Below are positions 9,245-17,894 of a stretch of DNA of 64,000 nucleotides, one piece after another. Each line of letters starts with the position of its first letter. The first letter of the stretch is position 1. Origin of the DNA: Tunturiibacter empetritectus (GTDB taxonomy: Bacteria > Acidobacteriota > Terriglobia > Terriglobales > Acidobacteriaceae); NCBI RefSeq assembly GCF_014201375.1, contig NZ_JACHDZ010000001.1, forward strand, positions 411,110 to 475,109, given 5' to 3'. The notes below the pieces were generated by a model. The model saw only the letters and a program-made list of their open reading frames with translations. It was not told the origin of the DNA and did no database searches. The translations under genes were made by a program, and so were the position numbers.

Positions 9245-10441
9245 CTAGGTGAGTTTGTGGTTTGTCGAGGGATGGGTTCCACAGGAGCGGCGAAGGACTG
9301 TCTTCGTCTGCACGAGGATGTCGCGCGTGGGCAGGTCGGGTTTTTCGAGTCGCTGCAGCATGGTTGCGATTGCCATGGCGCCGATGTCGGCACAGTTCTG
9401 ATGTTGTGTGGTGAGCGGCACGGGGAGGAGGCTCGCGTATTTCACGTCGTCGATTCCGACGATGCGGATCTCATCCGGGACACGTATTCCGCGAGCGGCG
9501 AGGCCCTGCATGATGCGGGCTGCGGTGATGTCGTTGGCGCAGACGATGGCGTCGGGGTGGCAGTCGTTGAGGATCGTCTGTAGAAATTTGGGATCTTCCG
9601 GATCACCGATACGAACGAGGTCCTGTTGCAGGTTGACCCCTCGCGCCAGGAGAGCCTCTCGATAGCCGGCGATTCGTCCGTGAACGGTGGAGGCAGAGAG
9701 ACGCCTGGCGACGAAGGCGATGCGTCTGGCTCCGTGAAGGAGCAGATGCTGGGTGATGAGAAATCCTGCGCTGCGATTGTCGATACCGACGAGGTCGTAC
9801 TTAGAACGCAGAGGATAGGGGGCGTAGCACCTGTCGAGCAGCACGACGGGAATGCCTGCGCGATCGAATGCAGAGGCAATGCGGCGGTTGACGATGTCTT
9901 TTTCGGGAGTGAATTCGAGCGGCGCGAAGAAGACTCCGGAGACCTTTTGCGCGATGTACTTGTGGCAGAGCTGTTCGGCCTCCTTCTGCTGCTGGGCGAA
10001 CTCGCCCATGGAGTGTCCCCACAGGAGGGAGTGGGGCCTTGAGAGAGGCGACTGCATCATGCCGTTGCAGATGGGCTCGAAGATCTCGGTTCGGCCGAGA
10101 TCGGGAATTAGAAGCCCGAAGACGTGATCGGCCGATGCAATGGGCGCGAGAACGTGGGTGCCTGAGCCGGGACGTCGCGATACGAGGCCCTGCAACTGGA
10201 GTTCATGGACGGCTTTCGCCACGGTGATGCGTGAGGCGTTGTAGCGCTTTCCGAGTTCGGTTTCACTGGGCAGACGGTCTCCGCGACGAAGGGCTCCGGT
10301 CTTGATGCCAGAGTGAAGATCCTCGAAGATCTCGCGGTACTTCGGTGTGGCGGACGACTCTTTCCTGCTGCCGGAGCTGGTTTGCGAGTCGGCGGAGGCT
10401 GACGATTTGTTCTCGGTTCGCGAGATCCCGGTGTTCTTCAT
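9245..10441 (-). CDS. GntR/LacI-type chimeric sugar-responsive regulator (AraR-like)
   Basis: 398 residues. After a Ser/Thr-rich leader, a GntR winged-helix domain (about residues 34-105; LPSETELGKRYNASRITVAKAV and LVSRRPGSGTHVL) is joined to a periplasmic-binding-protein-like effector domain of the LacI/GalR type (about 115-390; VFGLLIPDL, GVFFAPLEFT, DLVGIDNRSAG, AIVCANDITAARIMQGL, IVGIDDVKYA). This chimeric layout is that of Bacillus AraR, which releases DNA when it binds sugar. The start is ATG 10441, where the leader begins; the frame open to 10537 would run through the candidate operator. It sits between the GH13 pair and the divergent TonB-dependent receptor and probably controls both. 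The ligand is unknown. Confidence 0.9.
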   Translation of the reverse strand: MKNTGISRTENKSSASADSQTSSGSRKESSATPKYREIFEDLHSGIKTGALRRGDRLPSETELGKRYNASRITVAKAVHELQLQGLVSRRPGSGTHVLAPIASADHVFGLLIPDLGRTEIFEPICNGMMQSPLSRPHSLLWGHSMGEFAQQQKEAEQLCHKYIAQKVSGVFFAPLEFTPEKDIVNRRIASAFDRAGIPVVLLDRCYAPYPLRSKYDLVGIDNRSAGFLITQHLLLHGARRIAFVARRLSASTVHGRIAGYREALLARGVNLQQDLVRIGDPEDPKFLQTILNDCHPDAIVCANDITAARIMQGLAARGIRVPDEIRIVGIDDVKYASLLPVPLTTQHQNCADIGAMAIATMLQRLEKPDLPTRDILVQTKTVLRRSCGTHPSTNHKLT

Positions 10442-10473
10442 GCAAGTCAATTCGGTCGGTTGAAGTGTGTGGT

Positions 10474-10489
10474 TAATGTATAGACAAAT
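10474..10489. promoter_or_regulatory. Candidate operator of the GntR/LacI regulator
   Basis: The 16-bp sequence has TGT and ACA half-sites around a four-base centre (TGTATAGACA on the + strand). Read on the minus strand, TTTGTCTATACATTA resembles known AraR operators (ATTTGT-n-ACAAAT type). It lies 33-48 bp upstream of the regulator start, the expected place for autoregulation. I found no second perfect copy upstream of the GH13 pair or the receptor, so it remains a candidate. Confidence 0.4.
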
Positions 10490-10749
10490 CGACATCCAGG
10501 CGAGCCGCGATTGGACTGACAGATCGAAGGTGGTCAACCTTTTGGTGGATATCGTTCTGCAACGAGAAGTCGAAGCGACTCTGGGAATGGGAGCTAACTG
10601 TTTGTTTTCAGATGATTTGTAGAGAAAATTTCCAGCCGTCGTGAAGTAAAGTTCTCCAGAGAGGTACGACCAATTCTAGATTTTTGTTGGAAGTCCTTCC
10701 AAAGGGTTGGTTTGTCAATAACTTGCAAAATAATAACTGTTCAAACTTA

Positions 10750-10779
10750 TTGACATTGTCCGGGCGGCGCGAGTATTTT
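10750..10779 (+). promoter_or_regulatory. Sigma-70-like promoter of the TonB-dependent receptor
   Basis: A perfect -35 box TTGACA (10750-10755) and TATTTT (10774-10779) are separated by 18 bp, about 165 bp upstream of the receptor ATG. The surrounding 10442-10944 stretch is AT-rich, carries no gene, and separates the regulator from the receptor. The long leader could hold further control sites, but I see no strong hairpin in it. Confidence 0.45.
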
Positions 10780-10944
10780 TCGGATCGATTCAAAAGGCCA
10801 ATAGTTTTGGTTGTGACAAGGCGTTGTTGGCCTGACTTCGCGGTCAGGTTTGTATTGGTTTCGACTTTTGAAGTGATATTCGGCAGCACTTAGAGATGAT
10901 TGCCAAACAAGTAAGCAAACGTGAAGCATTTTTGGAGGCTTGCA

Positions 10945-13900
10945 ATGAGATTTGTGACGCGCGCAATGGTCGGGTTGCTCTTTGCTGCATGTGTTCTGGT
11001 GTCTTCGCCAGTCGCGTATGGCCAGGCGGTCTATGGTTCGATCTTCGGATCGACCGTGGACAGCACGGGTGCTGCAGTTCCAGGCGCGACGATTACAGTT
11101 GTCGACAACGCGAAGGGGACGTCAGTTTCCGTGCAGTCTAATGGAAGCGGCGAATTTACTGTTGAACATCTGATCCCCGACGTCTACGACGTTAAGGTTA
11201 GCGCGTCGGGTTTCAAGGGGTTTGAGCAGAAGGGCATCCTGATTACTGCTGACACCTCGATCAAGGTGGAGGCAGCGCTGACGGTTGGAGGATCCGATCA
11301 GACGGTTGAGGTAAACGCTGATGCGATTCCCCAGTTGAAGACGGACCGTGCGGATGTATCGACGACATTTGGGGCGAAGGAGATTACAGACCTGCCTATT
11401 CCAGACAGGAATTTTACGAATCTGCAGTTGCTTTTACCAGGCGCGCAACTGCTCGGGTGGAGTCATGCGGCGAGTGAGAATCCGCAGGGATCGAAACAGA
11501 TCGAAGTAGACGGGCAGGCGTTTGCGGGAGTTGCGTTCCAATTGGATGGAACCGACAACCAGGACCCGATTCTCGGAATTATCGTGGTCAACCCAAACTC
11601 CGATTCGTTGTCCGAGACGAAGATCACAACGCAGAACTTCGACGCGGAGTTTGGCAAGGCAGTATCGTCGGTGGTGACGGCGCAAACGAAGTCAGGGTCC
11701 AACAACTGGCATGGATCGGCGTTCGACTATCGCGAAAGCAACGCGAACCTTGCACGCGAACCATTCTCGCAGGGCTCCGGCCAGCTTTCGGCGACGAACC
11801 CGTTCCCTCAGGGCTTGAAGAATCAGTTTGGCGGATCGATTGGTGGAAAGATCATCAAGGATAAGTTGTTCTTCTTTGGAGACTATCAAGGAGTAAGACA
11901 GAAGGTTGGTATAGCTAACGTGCAGACTGTTCCGACGGCGCACCTTGTCTCGACCTGCATTGGACAGGCCACCACCGTAACTGGACAGCCCGGATGCGAT
12001 TTCAGCGAATATACTCCGGCAGTCGGACAGCTCTACCACCAAGTGAATGGCCAGTCTGTTCCGTACGCGAGCAACGTTATCCCCGCGTCGGACGTGTCTG
12101 TGCCGGCGCGGAACTTCCTCAAGCTTCTAGTGCCTTACGCTCCGAATACGCCTGGCTCTCCGGTAGCTGGAGTCACCGGTATTAAGAATAACTATGCAGG
12201 TAGCGGGACGGGCGGCTTCAACAGCGATCAGTGGGACGTTCGAGGTGACTGGACGGTCAACGATAGAACCCACGTTTTTGGCAGGTTCAGCCGCTTCACG
12301 GATACACTTACCGGCAAGACGATCTTTGGCGATGCTGGAGGATCGGGGTTTGGCTTGGGTGGTTACGGTGGCACCTCGCAGGGCGCAAACGACAGCGCAG
12401 CGGCGGGCGTAGACATTGCCGTGAACTCGAAGTTGGTTACCGACGTTCGACTTGGGTACTTCCGGTACAACATTGGGACATCGAAGTACGACGCGGGTAC
12501 AAATCTGGCGACGAACATTGGAGCGCCGGGTTTGAATCTGGGAGATTCCACCACGAGTGGTTCACCGTCGTTTCAGCTAACGGAAGTGGGCAGCTTCGGA
12601 CCGCCGAACAATAGCCAAACTCAAGGCCCGCAGTACGGTGCCGGGTTAAACGTGGACCGTTGCAACTGTCCGCTGACCGAGCGTGAAGACCAGTATCAGC
12701 TTGCGAACAACTGGACCAGGACGATAGGCAATCACAGCGTGAAGTTCGGTGTTGACCTCCGTTATGCACGCAACCTGAGGGTGCCGAGCGACAACGACCG
12801 TACTGGCCTTTTGTTCTTCGGTACCGGTCCGTCGTCAAACGGGGCCAATGGAACGACTGGCTTGGGATTTGCATCGTTCGTACTTGGCAGCCCAACTCAG
12901 TTTGAGCGGTATGTGAGTACAACGACGAATGCCAAGGAGTTTCAGAAGCGGGACTTTTTCTATGCCCAGGATACGTGGCGCGTCACTCCGAAGCTGACGG
13001 TCAACCTGGGCTTACGCTATGAGCTGTACTTCCCAGAGACCGTGAATGGCAAGGGAAACGGAGCGCTATTGAACCTGAACACTGGTTTTCTCCAGGTGGC
13101 AGGTTACGGCAACATTGGCAGCAATATGAACTACAGCCTGCCGGGTAATGCGTATAACCCACGCATCGGAGTTGCGTATCAGGCCACTCCTGCGACCGTG
13201 ATCCGGGCCGGATATGGACGAAGCTTCGACATTGGCGTATTCGGGTCGATCTTTGGACACGCAGCAACGCAGAACCTCCCGGTGCTGCAGAACCAGACGA
13301 TCACGGCTAGCGACACTGCCTCAGCGTTCGACCTGGCAGTAGGACCACCTCTGGCGACACCGGTTGCAGTACCAGCGAGCGGTCTGTTGCCAAATCCGGG
13401 CTCCCAGGTAACCTCACGCGCACGGCCGACAACGCTTCGTCTGCCGACACTTGATGCCTGGAATTTGAGCGTTCAGCAGTCGTTCTCCCCCACTTTGTCG
13501 ATGACGGTCGCCTACGTAGGCAATAAGGGTACCCATACTTTCGGGGACATATCTGGGAATACAACCAATCCCAATGAGGCCGCAATCTCCCTGTCGCCAA
13601 GCCAGACCTTCAACGGGCAGGCGCTTCACTGGAATCCGAATCTACCCAAGTTTCCGGATGGCACAAGCCAGTACGTCAATGGCATCGGTCCCGGAGGCGC
13701 GGTCAATAACCAGAATCTTCTACGGCGATATTACGGCGGTTCGCTGCCCGCGTGTAGCGGTCCTTGCCTATGGACGAACGATATTACGGATTTCTCTGAC
13801 AATCTCGATACTCACTACAATGCGCTGCAGATATCGGTAGCAAAGACGTATGCGCATGGTATCTCACTAAATGCCAACTATGCCTGGCAGCAAGCACTAA

Positions 13901-14547
13901 GCGACTCGGTAAACTACTCGTCCTGGGACAAGCATATCGTTGCGGGCCGGGACGGGGCGCTACGTCAGCAACAGATTATCGTTTACGGATTGTTCGAGTT
14001 ACCGTTTGGCAGGAACAAGCTGTTGCTCTCGAACGCGAACCGAGTGGTCAATCAGATCGTGAGCGGGATTCAGATCAGTCCGGTGATCAACTACTCTAGC
14101 GGCTTGCCGTTCACCTTGACCTATTCGACCTGCAGTCAGCAGGTCCCGTCTGATGCGCCCTGTCGAGTAAACGGCGACACTCGCCAATTCCACTCCCGGG
14201 AGACAGGAATCCCGGGTAATAACCTTTTGTTTTATCAGCCTTATAATATCGATAGTGGCAACGGGCCTTTCTCGCGGCCGGGTCTCGACCAGATCGGCAA
14301 TGTGGGACGGAACACGGTCTTCGGCCCGCATTTCTTCAACGCCGATCTGTCGATCCAGAAAAACTTTCTTATTCGTGAGAAGCTAACCTTCCAGTTGCGA
14401 GCGGATGGCTTCAACGCCTTCAACCATATCAATTGGGGCGCACCTGTCGGCAATGTGGACCAGGGAGGCTCGATTACGAACGGACCCTTCCCGAACAATT
14501 CGGCTAATCCGAGGCAGTTGCAGTTCTCGGGGCGTTTTCAGTTCTAG
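10945..14547 (+). CDS. TonB-dependent receptor with carboxypeptidase-regulatory-like domain (Oar-like)
   Basis: A 1200-residue outer-membrane protein. The signal peptide (LLFAACVLVSSPVAYGQ) is followed by a carboxypeptidase-regulatory-like beta-sandwich (about 30-115; VYGSIFGSTVDSTGAAVPGATITVVD), a plug-like region with DLPIPDRNFTNLQLLLPG, QIEVDGQAF-type loops and KSGSNNWHGSAFDYRE, then a large beta-barrel ending in FSGRFQF, the terminal aromatic signal for outer-membrane insertion. The start is ATG 10945 with GGAGG at 10934-10938. In Acidobacteriota such receptors import oligosaccharides; its position opposite the sugar regulator and beside GH13, GH36 and TPR genes fits uptake of alpha-linked oligosaccharides. 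A hairpin follows directly. Confidence 0.92.
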   Translation: MRFVTRAMVGLLFAACVLVSSPVAYGQAVYGSIFGSTVDSTGAAVPGATITVVDNAKGTSVSVQSNGSGEFTVEHLIPDVYDVKVSASGFKGFEQKGILITADTSIKVEAALTVGGSDQTVEVNADAIPQLKTDRADVSTTFGAKEITDLPIPDRNFTNLQLLLPGAQLLGWSHAASENPQGSKQIEVDGQAFAGVAFQLDGTDNQDPILGIIVVNPNSDSLSETKITTQNFDAEFGKAVSSVVTAQTKSGSNNWHGSAFDYRESNANLAREPFSQGSGQLSATNPFPQGLKNQFGGSIGGKIIKDKLFFFGDYQGVRQKVGIANVQTVPTAHLVSTCIGQATTVTGQPGCDFSEYTPAVGQLYHQVNGQSVPYASNVIPASDVSVPARNFLKLLVPYAPNTPGSPVAGVTGIKNNYAGSGTGGFNSDQWDVRGDWTVNDRTHVFGRFSRFTDTLTGKTIFGDAGGSGFGLGGYGGTSQGANDSAAAGVDIAVNSKLVTDVRLGYFRYNIGTSKYDAGTNLATNIGAPGLNLGDSTTSGSPSFQLTEVGSFGPPNNSQTQGPQYGAGLNVDRCNCPLTEREDQYQLANNWTRTIGNHSVKFGVDLRYARNLRVPSDNDRTGLLFFGTGPSSNGANGTTGLGFASFVLGSPTQFERYVSTTTNAKEFQKRDFFYAQDTWRVTPKLTVNLGLRYELYFPETVNGKGNGALLNLNTGFLQVAGYGNIGSNMNYSLPGNAYNPRIGVAYQATPATVIRAGYGRSFDIGVFGSIFGHAATQNLPVLQNQTITASDTASAFDLAVGPPLATPVAVPASGLLPNPGSQVTSRARPTTLRLPTLDAWNLSVQQSFSPTLSMTVAYVGNKGTHTFGDISGNTTNPNEAAISLSPSQTFNGQALHWNPNLPKFPDGTSQYVNGIGPGGAVNNQNLLRRYYGGSLPACSGPCLWTNDITDFSDNLDTHYNALQISVAKTYAHGISLNANYAWQQALSDSVNYSSWDKHIVAGRDGALRQQQIIVYGLFELPFGRNKLLLSNANRVVNQIVSGIQISPVINYSSGLPFTLTYSTCSQQVPSDAPCRVNGDTRQFHSRETGIPGNNLLFYQPYNIDSGNGPFSRPGLDQIGNVGRNTVFGPHFFNADLSIQKNFLIREKLTFQLRADGFNAFNHINWGAPVGNVDQGGSITNGPFPNNSANPRQLQFSGRFQF

Positions 14548-14564
14548 AAATAACATGGGTATAA

Positions 14565-14594
14565 CTAAAGGGGGAGCTACGGCTCTCCCTTTAG
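14565..14594 (+). terminator. Hairpin after the TonB-dependent receptor gene
   Basis: A 13-bp stem with one mismatch (CTAAAGGGGGAGC against GCTCTCCCTTTAG) and a four-base loop lies 18 bp after the receptor stop codon. The trailing T tract is short (TTTCGG), so it may terminate only partly and let some transcription into the TPR gene. Confidence 0.6.
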
Positions 14595-14622
14595 TTTCGG
14601 TTACACTCGGTCCTGATCTTCT

Positions 14623-15726
14623 ATGCCTCGCCTGCTCAAAGTAGTGTTACCGTGCTGCCTGTCTTTCTTTGTAGCGCTACCCCTGCTATCTGGACTTGCA
14701 CAGAGTCTGTCCCAAAATGTACCTAAAGTGCAGGCGCCGGAGCCACTGGTGGCCTCTCCAGGAGCTTCGGCTATTGAAGCAACGCCAAGTCTTGCGCGGC
14801 TACGGGCAATGATTGATCGCGGGCTTGCCGTAGATGCACTAAAGCAGTTGGATACGCTGGCTGCAGAAAAGCCGGTGCAGGCAGGGGTCTATCGGGTGCG
14901 GGGGCTGGCGCTGTATTCGCTGAATGATTTTACGGATGCAGATGTTGCGCTTGCGAGTGCGTTGAAGCAGGACCCTCATGATGAAGAGTCGACGCAACTG
15001 CGAGGCCTGACGCTGTTTCGCATGGGGCGGCCTGCGGATGCGATTCCTCTGCTCGAGTCCACGTCCAGCTGGACAGCGCTGACCAAAATCGATCCCAACT
15101 ATGTGCTCGCACTTTGTTATGTCGACACCAATCAGTTTGACAAGGCGCGTGCGGCATTCGCGACACAGTATGGGTTTGCTGCTGATTCGGCAGCGGCCTA
15201 TCTTCTGGCTGCGCGAATGCTGCTGCGGAGAGATGGCCTGCCGGTGGCGCAGCAGTTTGCTGCGAAGGCGCTGGAGTTAGACCCGCAGTTGCCGCTGGCC
15301 CATTTACTACTCGGCGAAGTTGCGCTGGCCGGAGAGCATCTGGATACGGCGATTGCGGAGTTTGAGAAAGAACGGAGCCGTAATCCGCTGGATGGGAGCA
15401 TCTACGATAGGCTGGGGGACGCGTATAGCCGGTCAGGGGACTATACGAAGGCTCAACAATCGTTGCAGCGTGCGCTGTTGCTGGAGCCAAATTCGACGGG
15501 GCCCTATATTCTGCTTGGCAAGGTTTTATTGAAGCGACAGGATGCTGCCAGCGCGTTGATGTATTTGGAACGTGCTGAAAAGATGGACTCGAACAACTAC
15601 ATCACGCATAGTCTGTTGGGACAGGCTTATCGATCGCTGGGCAGGACAGATGACGCGAGTCGAGAGACCGAGATCTCTCACAAGATACAGTCAGCGAACG
15701 AACCCAAACTGGAAACGCTTCATTGA
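14623..15726 (+). CDS. Secreted TPR protein
   Basis: 367 residues with a Sec signal peptide (CCLSFFVALPLLSGLAQ), a short Pro/Ala linker, and about seven tetratricopeptide repeats from residue 55 to the end (for example AKALELDPQLPLAHLLLGEVAL, LGDAYSRSGDYTKAQQSLQRALLLEP shape). TPR arrays bind partner proteins; in acidobacterial sugar loci such genes regularly follow the TonB-dependent receptor, but their exact function is not established. The stop codon overlaps a possible TTG start of the decayed TPR-ASPIC gene (TTGA), implying the two were once translationally coupled. Confidence 0.85.
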   Translation: MPRLLKVVLPCCLSFFVALPLLSGLAQSLSQNVPKVQAPEPLVASPGASAIEATPSLARLRAMIDRGLAVDALKQLDTLAAEKPVQAGVYRVRGLALYSLNDFTDADVALASALKQDPHDEESTQLRGLTLFRMGRPADAIPLLESTSSWTALTKIDPNYVLALCYVDTNQFDKARAAFATQYGFAADSAAAYLLAARMLLRRDGLPVAQQFAAKALELDPQLPLAHLLLGEVALAGEHLDTAIAEFEKERSRNPLDGSIYDRLGDAYSRSGDYTKAQQSLQRALLLEPNSTGPYILLGKVLLKRQDAASALMYLERAEKMDSNNYITHSLLGQAYRSLGRTDDASRETEISHKIQSANEPKLETLH

Positions 15727-17150
15727 AGACGAGGGTACGCTTGTCGTGGTTTCCTCAGGACGAGCTCGTTGCGGTGAGGGCGGCATTGATTGCATGGATG
15801 GTGCTGTCGAACGTCGCTCTTTCGCAAGAGCCACCAGATGCGTTGAAGAAGGCGGATGCGGCGTAGAGGGCAGGTCAGGCTGCGTTAGCTCAAAAAGACT
15901 TGAACGCGCGCTCAGGCTGACTTTGAACAGGTAGTCAAGCTCGCTCCGCAGGCTGAGCAGGGGCACAGTGCGCTTGGGGCAGTTCTCGTAAATCGGGGGC
16001 TTGTAAAGGCATTTATGAGCGTCGAACGAGCGCTGGCGATAAAGAGCGACGAAAGTACTGCGCAGATGAATCTCGCGATGGCGTATGAACAGATCGGTTT
16101 GCAGGAAAGGCGATTCCGTTATTTTCCAAATATGAAGCAGAGGCGCAGCTGCAGAAGCGCACGCTGCCGTCGTACGTCCTCGCCCTATATGCACGTTCTC
16201 TTGCGGCAAATCGCCAGGTTGGGCTTGCCGTGACAAAGATGAAGGCAGCGCTTGCCACAGATTCGCAGAATGCTGAGCTTCACGACGAGCTTGGTTAGTT
16301 GTATGCGCAGCAAAAAAGATTGGACTCACGCACGAGAGGAGTTTGTAATAGCCATTGAACGTAATCCCAGTCTTGCGGTCGCGCATTTGCATCTTGGGTT
16401 GGCGATGCGAGCTCGGGATGAAAAGGAAGGGATCTCTGGGGGATGCGACGTTTGAAGACCACACCTATCCCAGCGGTCTCGGCGAGAATACGCGACTGCT
16501 TGGATGGGGCGTTGGCTTTTTTGATATGGATAACGACGGGTGGCTCGACATCCTGATGTCGAATGCGCATGTTTATCCTGAAGTGGATAAGTCAAAGGCC
16601 GATCTAAAATACGCAGAGCATAAGTGTCTGTATCGGAACCTGCATAACGGCCGCTTTCAGGACGTCACGAATAAAGGTGGTCCGGGGATACTGGAGGATG
16701 TGCCGGCTCGTGGCTGTGTCTTTGGCGGCTACGACAACGACGGGGATCCTGGATATCGTCGTGAACTGTATCAATGCAGGACCACAGCTTCTGCGCTGCG
16801 ATTCGACACTGAATCGTAACTGGATCAAGATCAAACTGGTTGGTGTGAAGTCAAACCGTTCCGGGATTGGAAGCCGGGTGATTGTGACTGCTACAACGAC
16901 ACCCGATGCTGCAAAGCCTTCGAGGCAGCTTGATGAGCTACGAAGTGGAGGCAGCTATTTTTCGCAAAACGATATGCGAATGCACTTTGGACTCGACCGG
17001 ACCAAGAAGGTGGATATGGTGGAGATACGATGGCTTAGCGGGCAGGTGGATCAACTCAAAAATCTTGAGGTCAACCAGCTTTATGTCGTTCAGGAAGGCG
17101 GGAAGATCTTGAGGGCTGGCCCGCTGAAGGCGGCGAAACGGAAAGGTTAG
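15723..17150 (+). pseudogene. Decayed TPR - FG-GAP - ASPIC/UnbV protein (CRTAC1-type)
   Basis: Joining frames recovers a secreted TPR protein ending in an ASPIC/UnbV domain. The N-terminus (VLSNVALSQEPPDALKKADAA) meets a TAG at about 15864, then a frameshift near 15906. TPR sequence continues (VVKLAPQAEQGHSALGAVL), shifts again near 16110, meets TAG at about 16298, and shifts near 16320. After an apparent internal deletion it resumes at about 16440 with FG-GAP repeats (FFDMDNDGWLDILMSNAH, DNDGDP), shifts at about 16750 and ends in an intact ASPIC/UnbV segment (KLVGVKSNRSGIGSRV, LRSGGSYFSQNDMRMHFGL, IRWLSG). At least four shifts and two stops rule out sequencing error as the sole cause. A relative with the same opening starts at the left edge of the window. 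Confidence 0.85.
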
Positions 17151-17206
17151 ACGCGGGCTTTCTTTTTGTTTGACAGCAGGGTGGAGAGAGTTCAAACTCA
17201 AGCACC

Positions 17207-17788
17207 ATGCGACTAGCTCTTCTCAGTCTTCTGACAATTGTCTTGCTGCCGACGCCAAGCAAGGCTCAAGTTCCCGTCTTCAAAACTACTCCAGAGGACA
17301 GCAGTATCAACTTTTACGTTAAAGCCTCGGTAGCTCTGGTCGGTAAATTCGATAAGTGGGATGCTTCTTTGAAGTTCACCTCTTCGGATGTGACGACGGG
17401 GGTTCTGGATATCCGGATTGCGGCGGCTACGGTGAATACCGGCAGTGGAATGAAGGACAAAAAGCTGAAGAGCAAGGATTTTTTCGACGCTGAACAATCA
17501 CCGTCGATTACGTTCCACTCAACGAAGGTGGTGCAGACTGGCCCTGAATCTTTTGACGTCTTTGGGAATTTTTCCATAAGGGGCGTGTCTAAACCTGAGA
17601 CTTTGAAGCTGACAGTTTCAGGTAAAGGCACGGGTACCGGCGTTATCAAAGGGGCTATGGCGTTTGATCGCAAGGACTATGGGATGACAAGCGGGATACC
17701 TTTTGTGAAGATCGCCGACCGCGTTGAAGTGGATGTGGACCTGAAAGTAGAGCAGGTCAGCGGGCCTCGACTGGTCTATAAGCAGTAG
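17207..17788 (+). CDS. YceI-family periplasmic protein
   Basis: 193 residues: signal peptide (LALLSLLTIVLLPTPSKAQ) followed by a full YceI lipocalin-like barrel of normal length (about 21-185), with FYVKASVALVGKFDKWDASL, the KDKKLKSKDFFDAEQSPSITFHST signature region, and AFDRKDYGMTSGIPFVKIADRVEV at the end. YceI proteins bind long isoprenoid or amide lipids in the periplasm; the ligand here is unknown. It sits between two pseudogenes yet is intact, so it probably has a function independent of the sugar locus. Confidence 0.92.
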   Translation: MRLALLSLLTIVLLPTPSKAQVPVFKTTPEDSSINFYVKASVALVGKFDKWDASLKFTSSDVTTGVLDIRIAAATVNTGSGMKDKKLKSKDFFDAEQSPSITFHSTKVVQTGPESFDVFGNFSIRGVSKPETLKLTVSGKGTGTGVIKGAMAFDRKDYGMTSGIPFVKIADRVEVDVDLKVEQVSGPRLVYKQ

Positions 17789-17894
17789 ACTCCCAGCGTT
17801 TATCTCTGGCCTTGCCAGGGGGTAGACCTTATCCCAAGCAGATCTCGCACGCACGCAGGAAACGGAAGCCTGTTAGAGTTCTTAGTCGAGGTTT

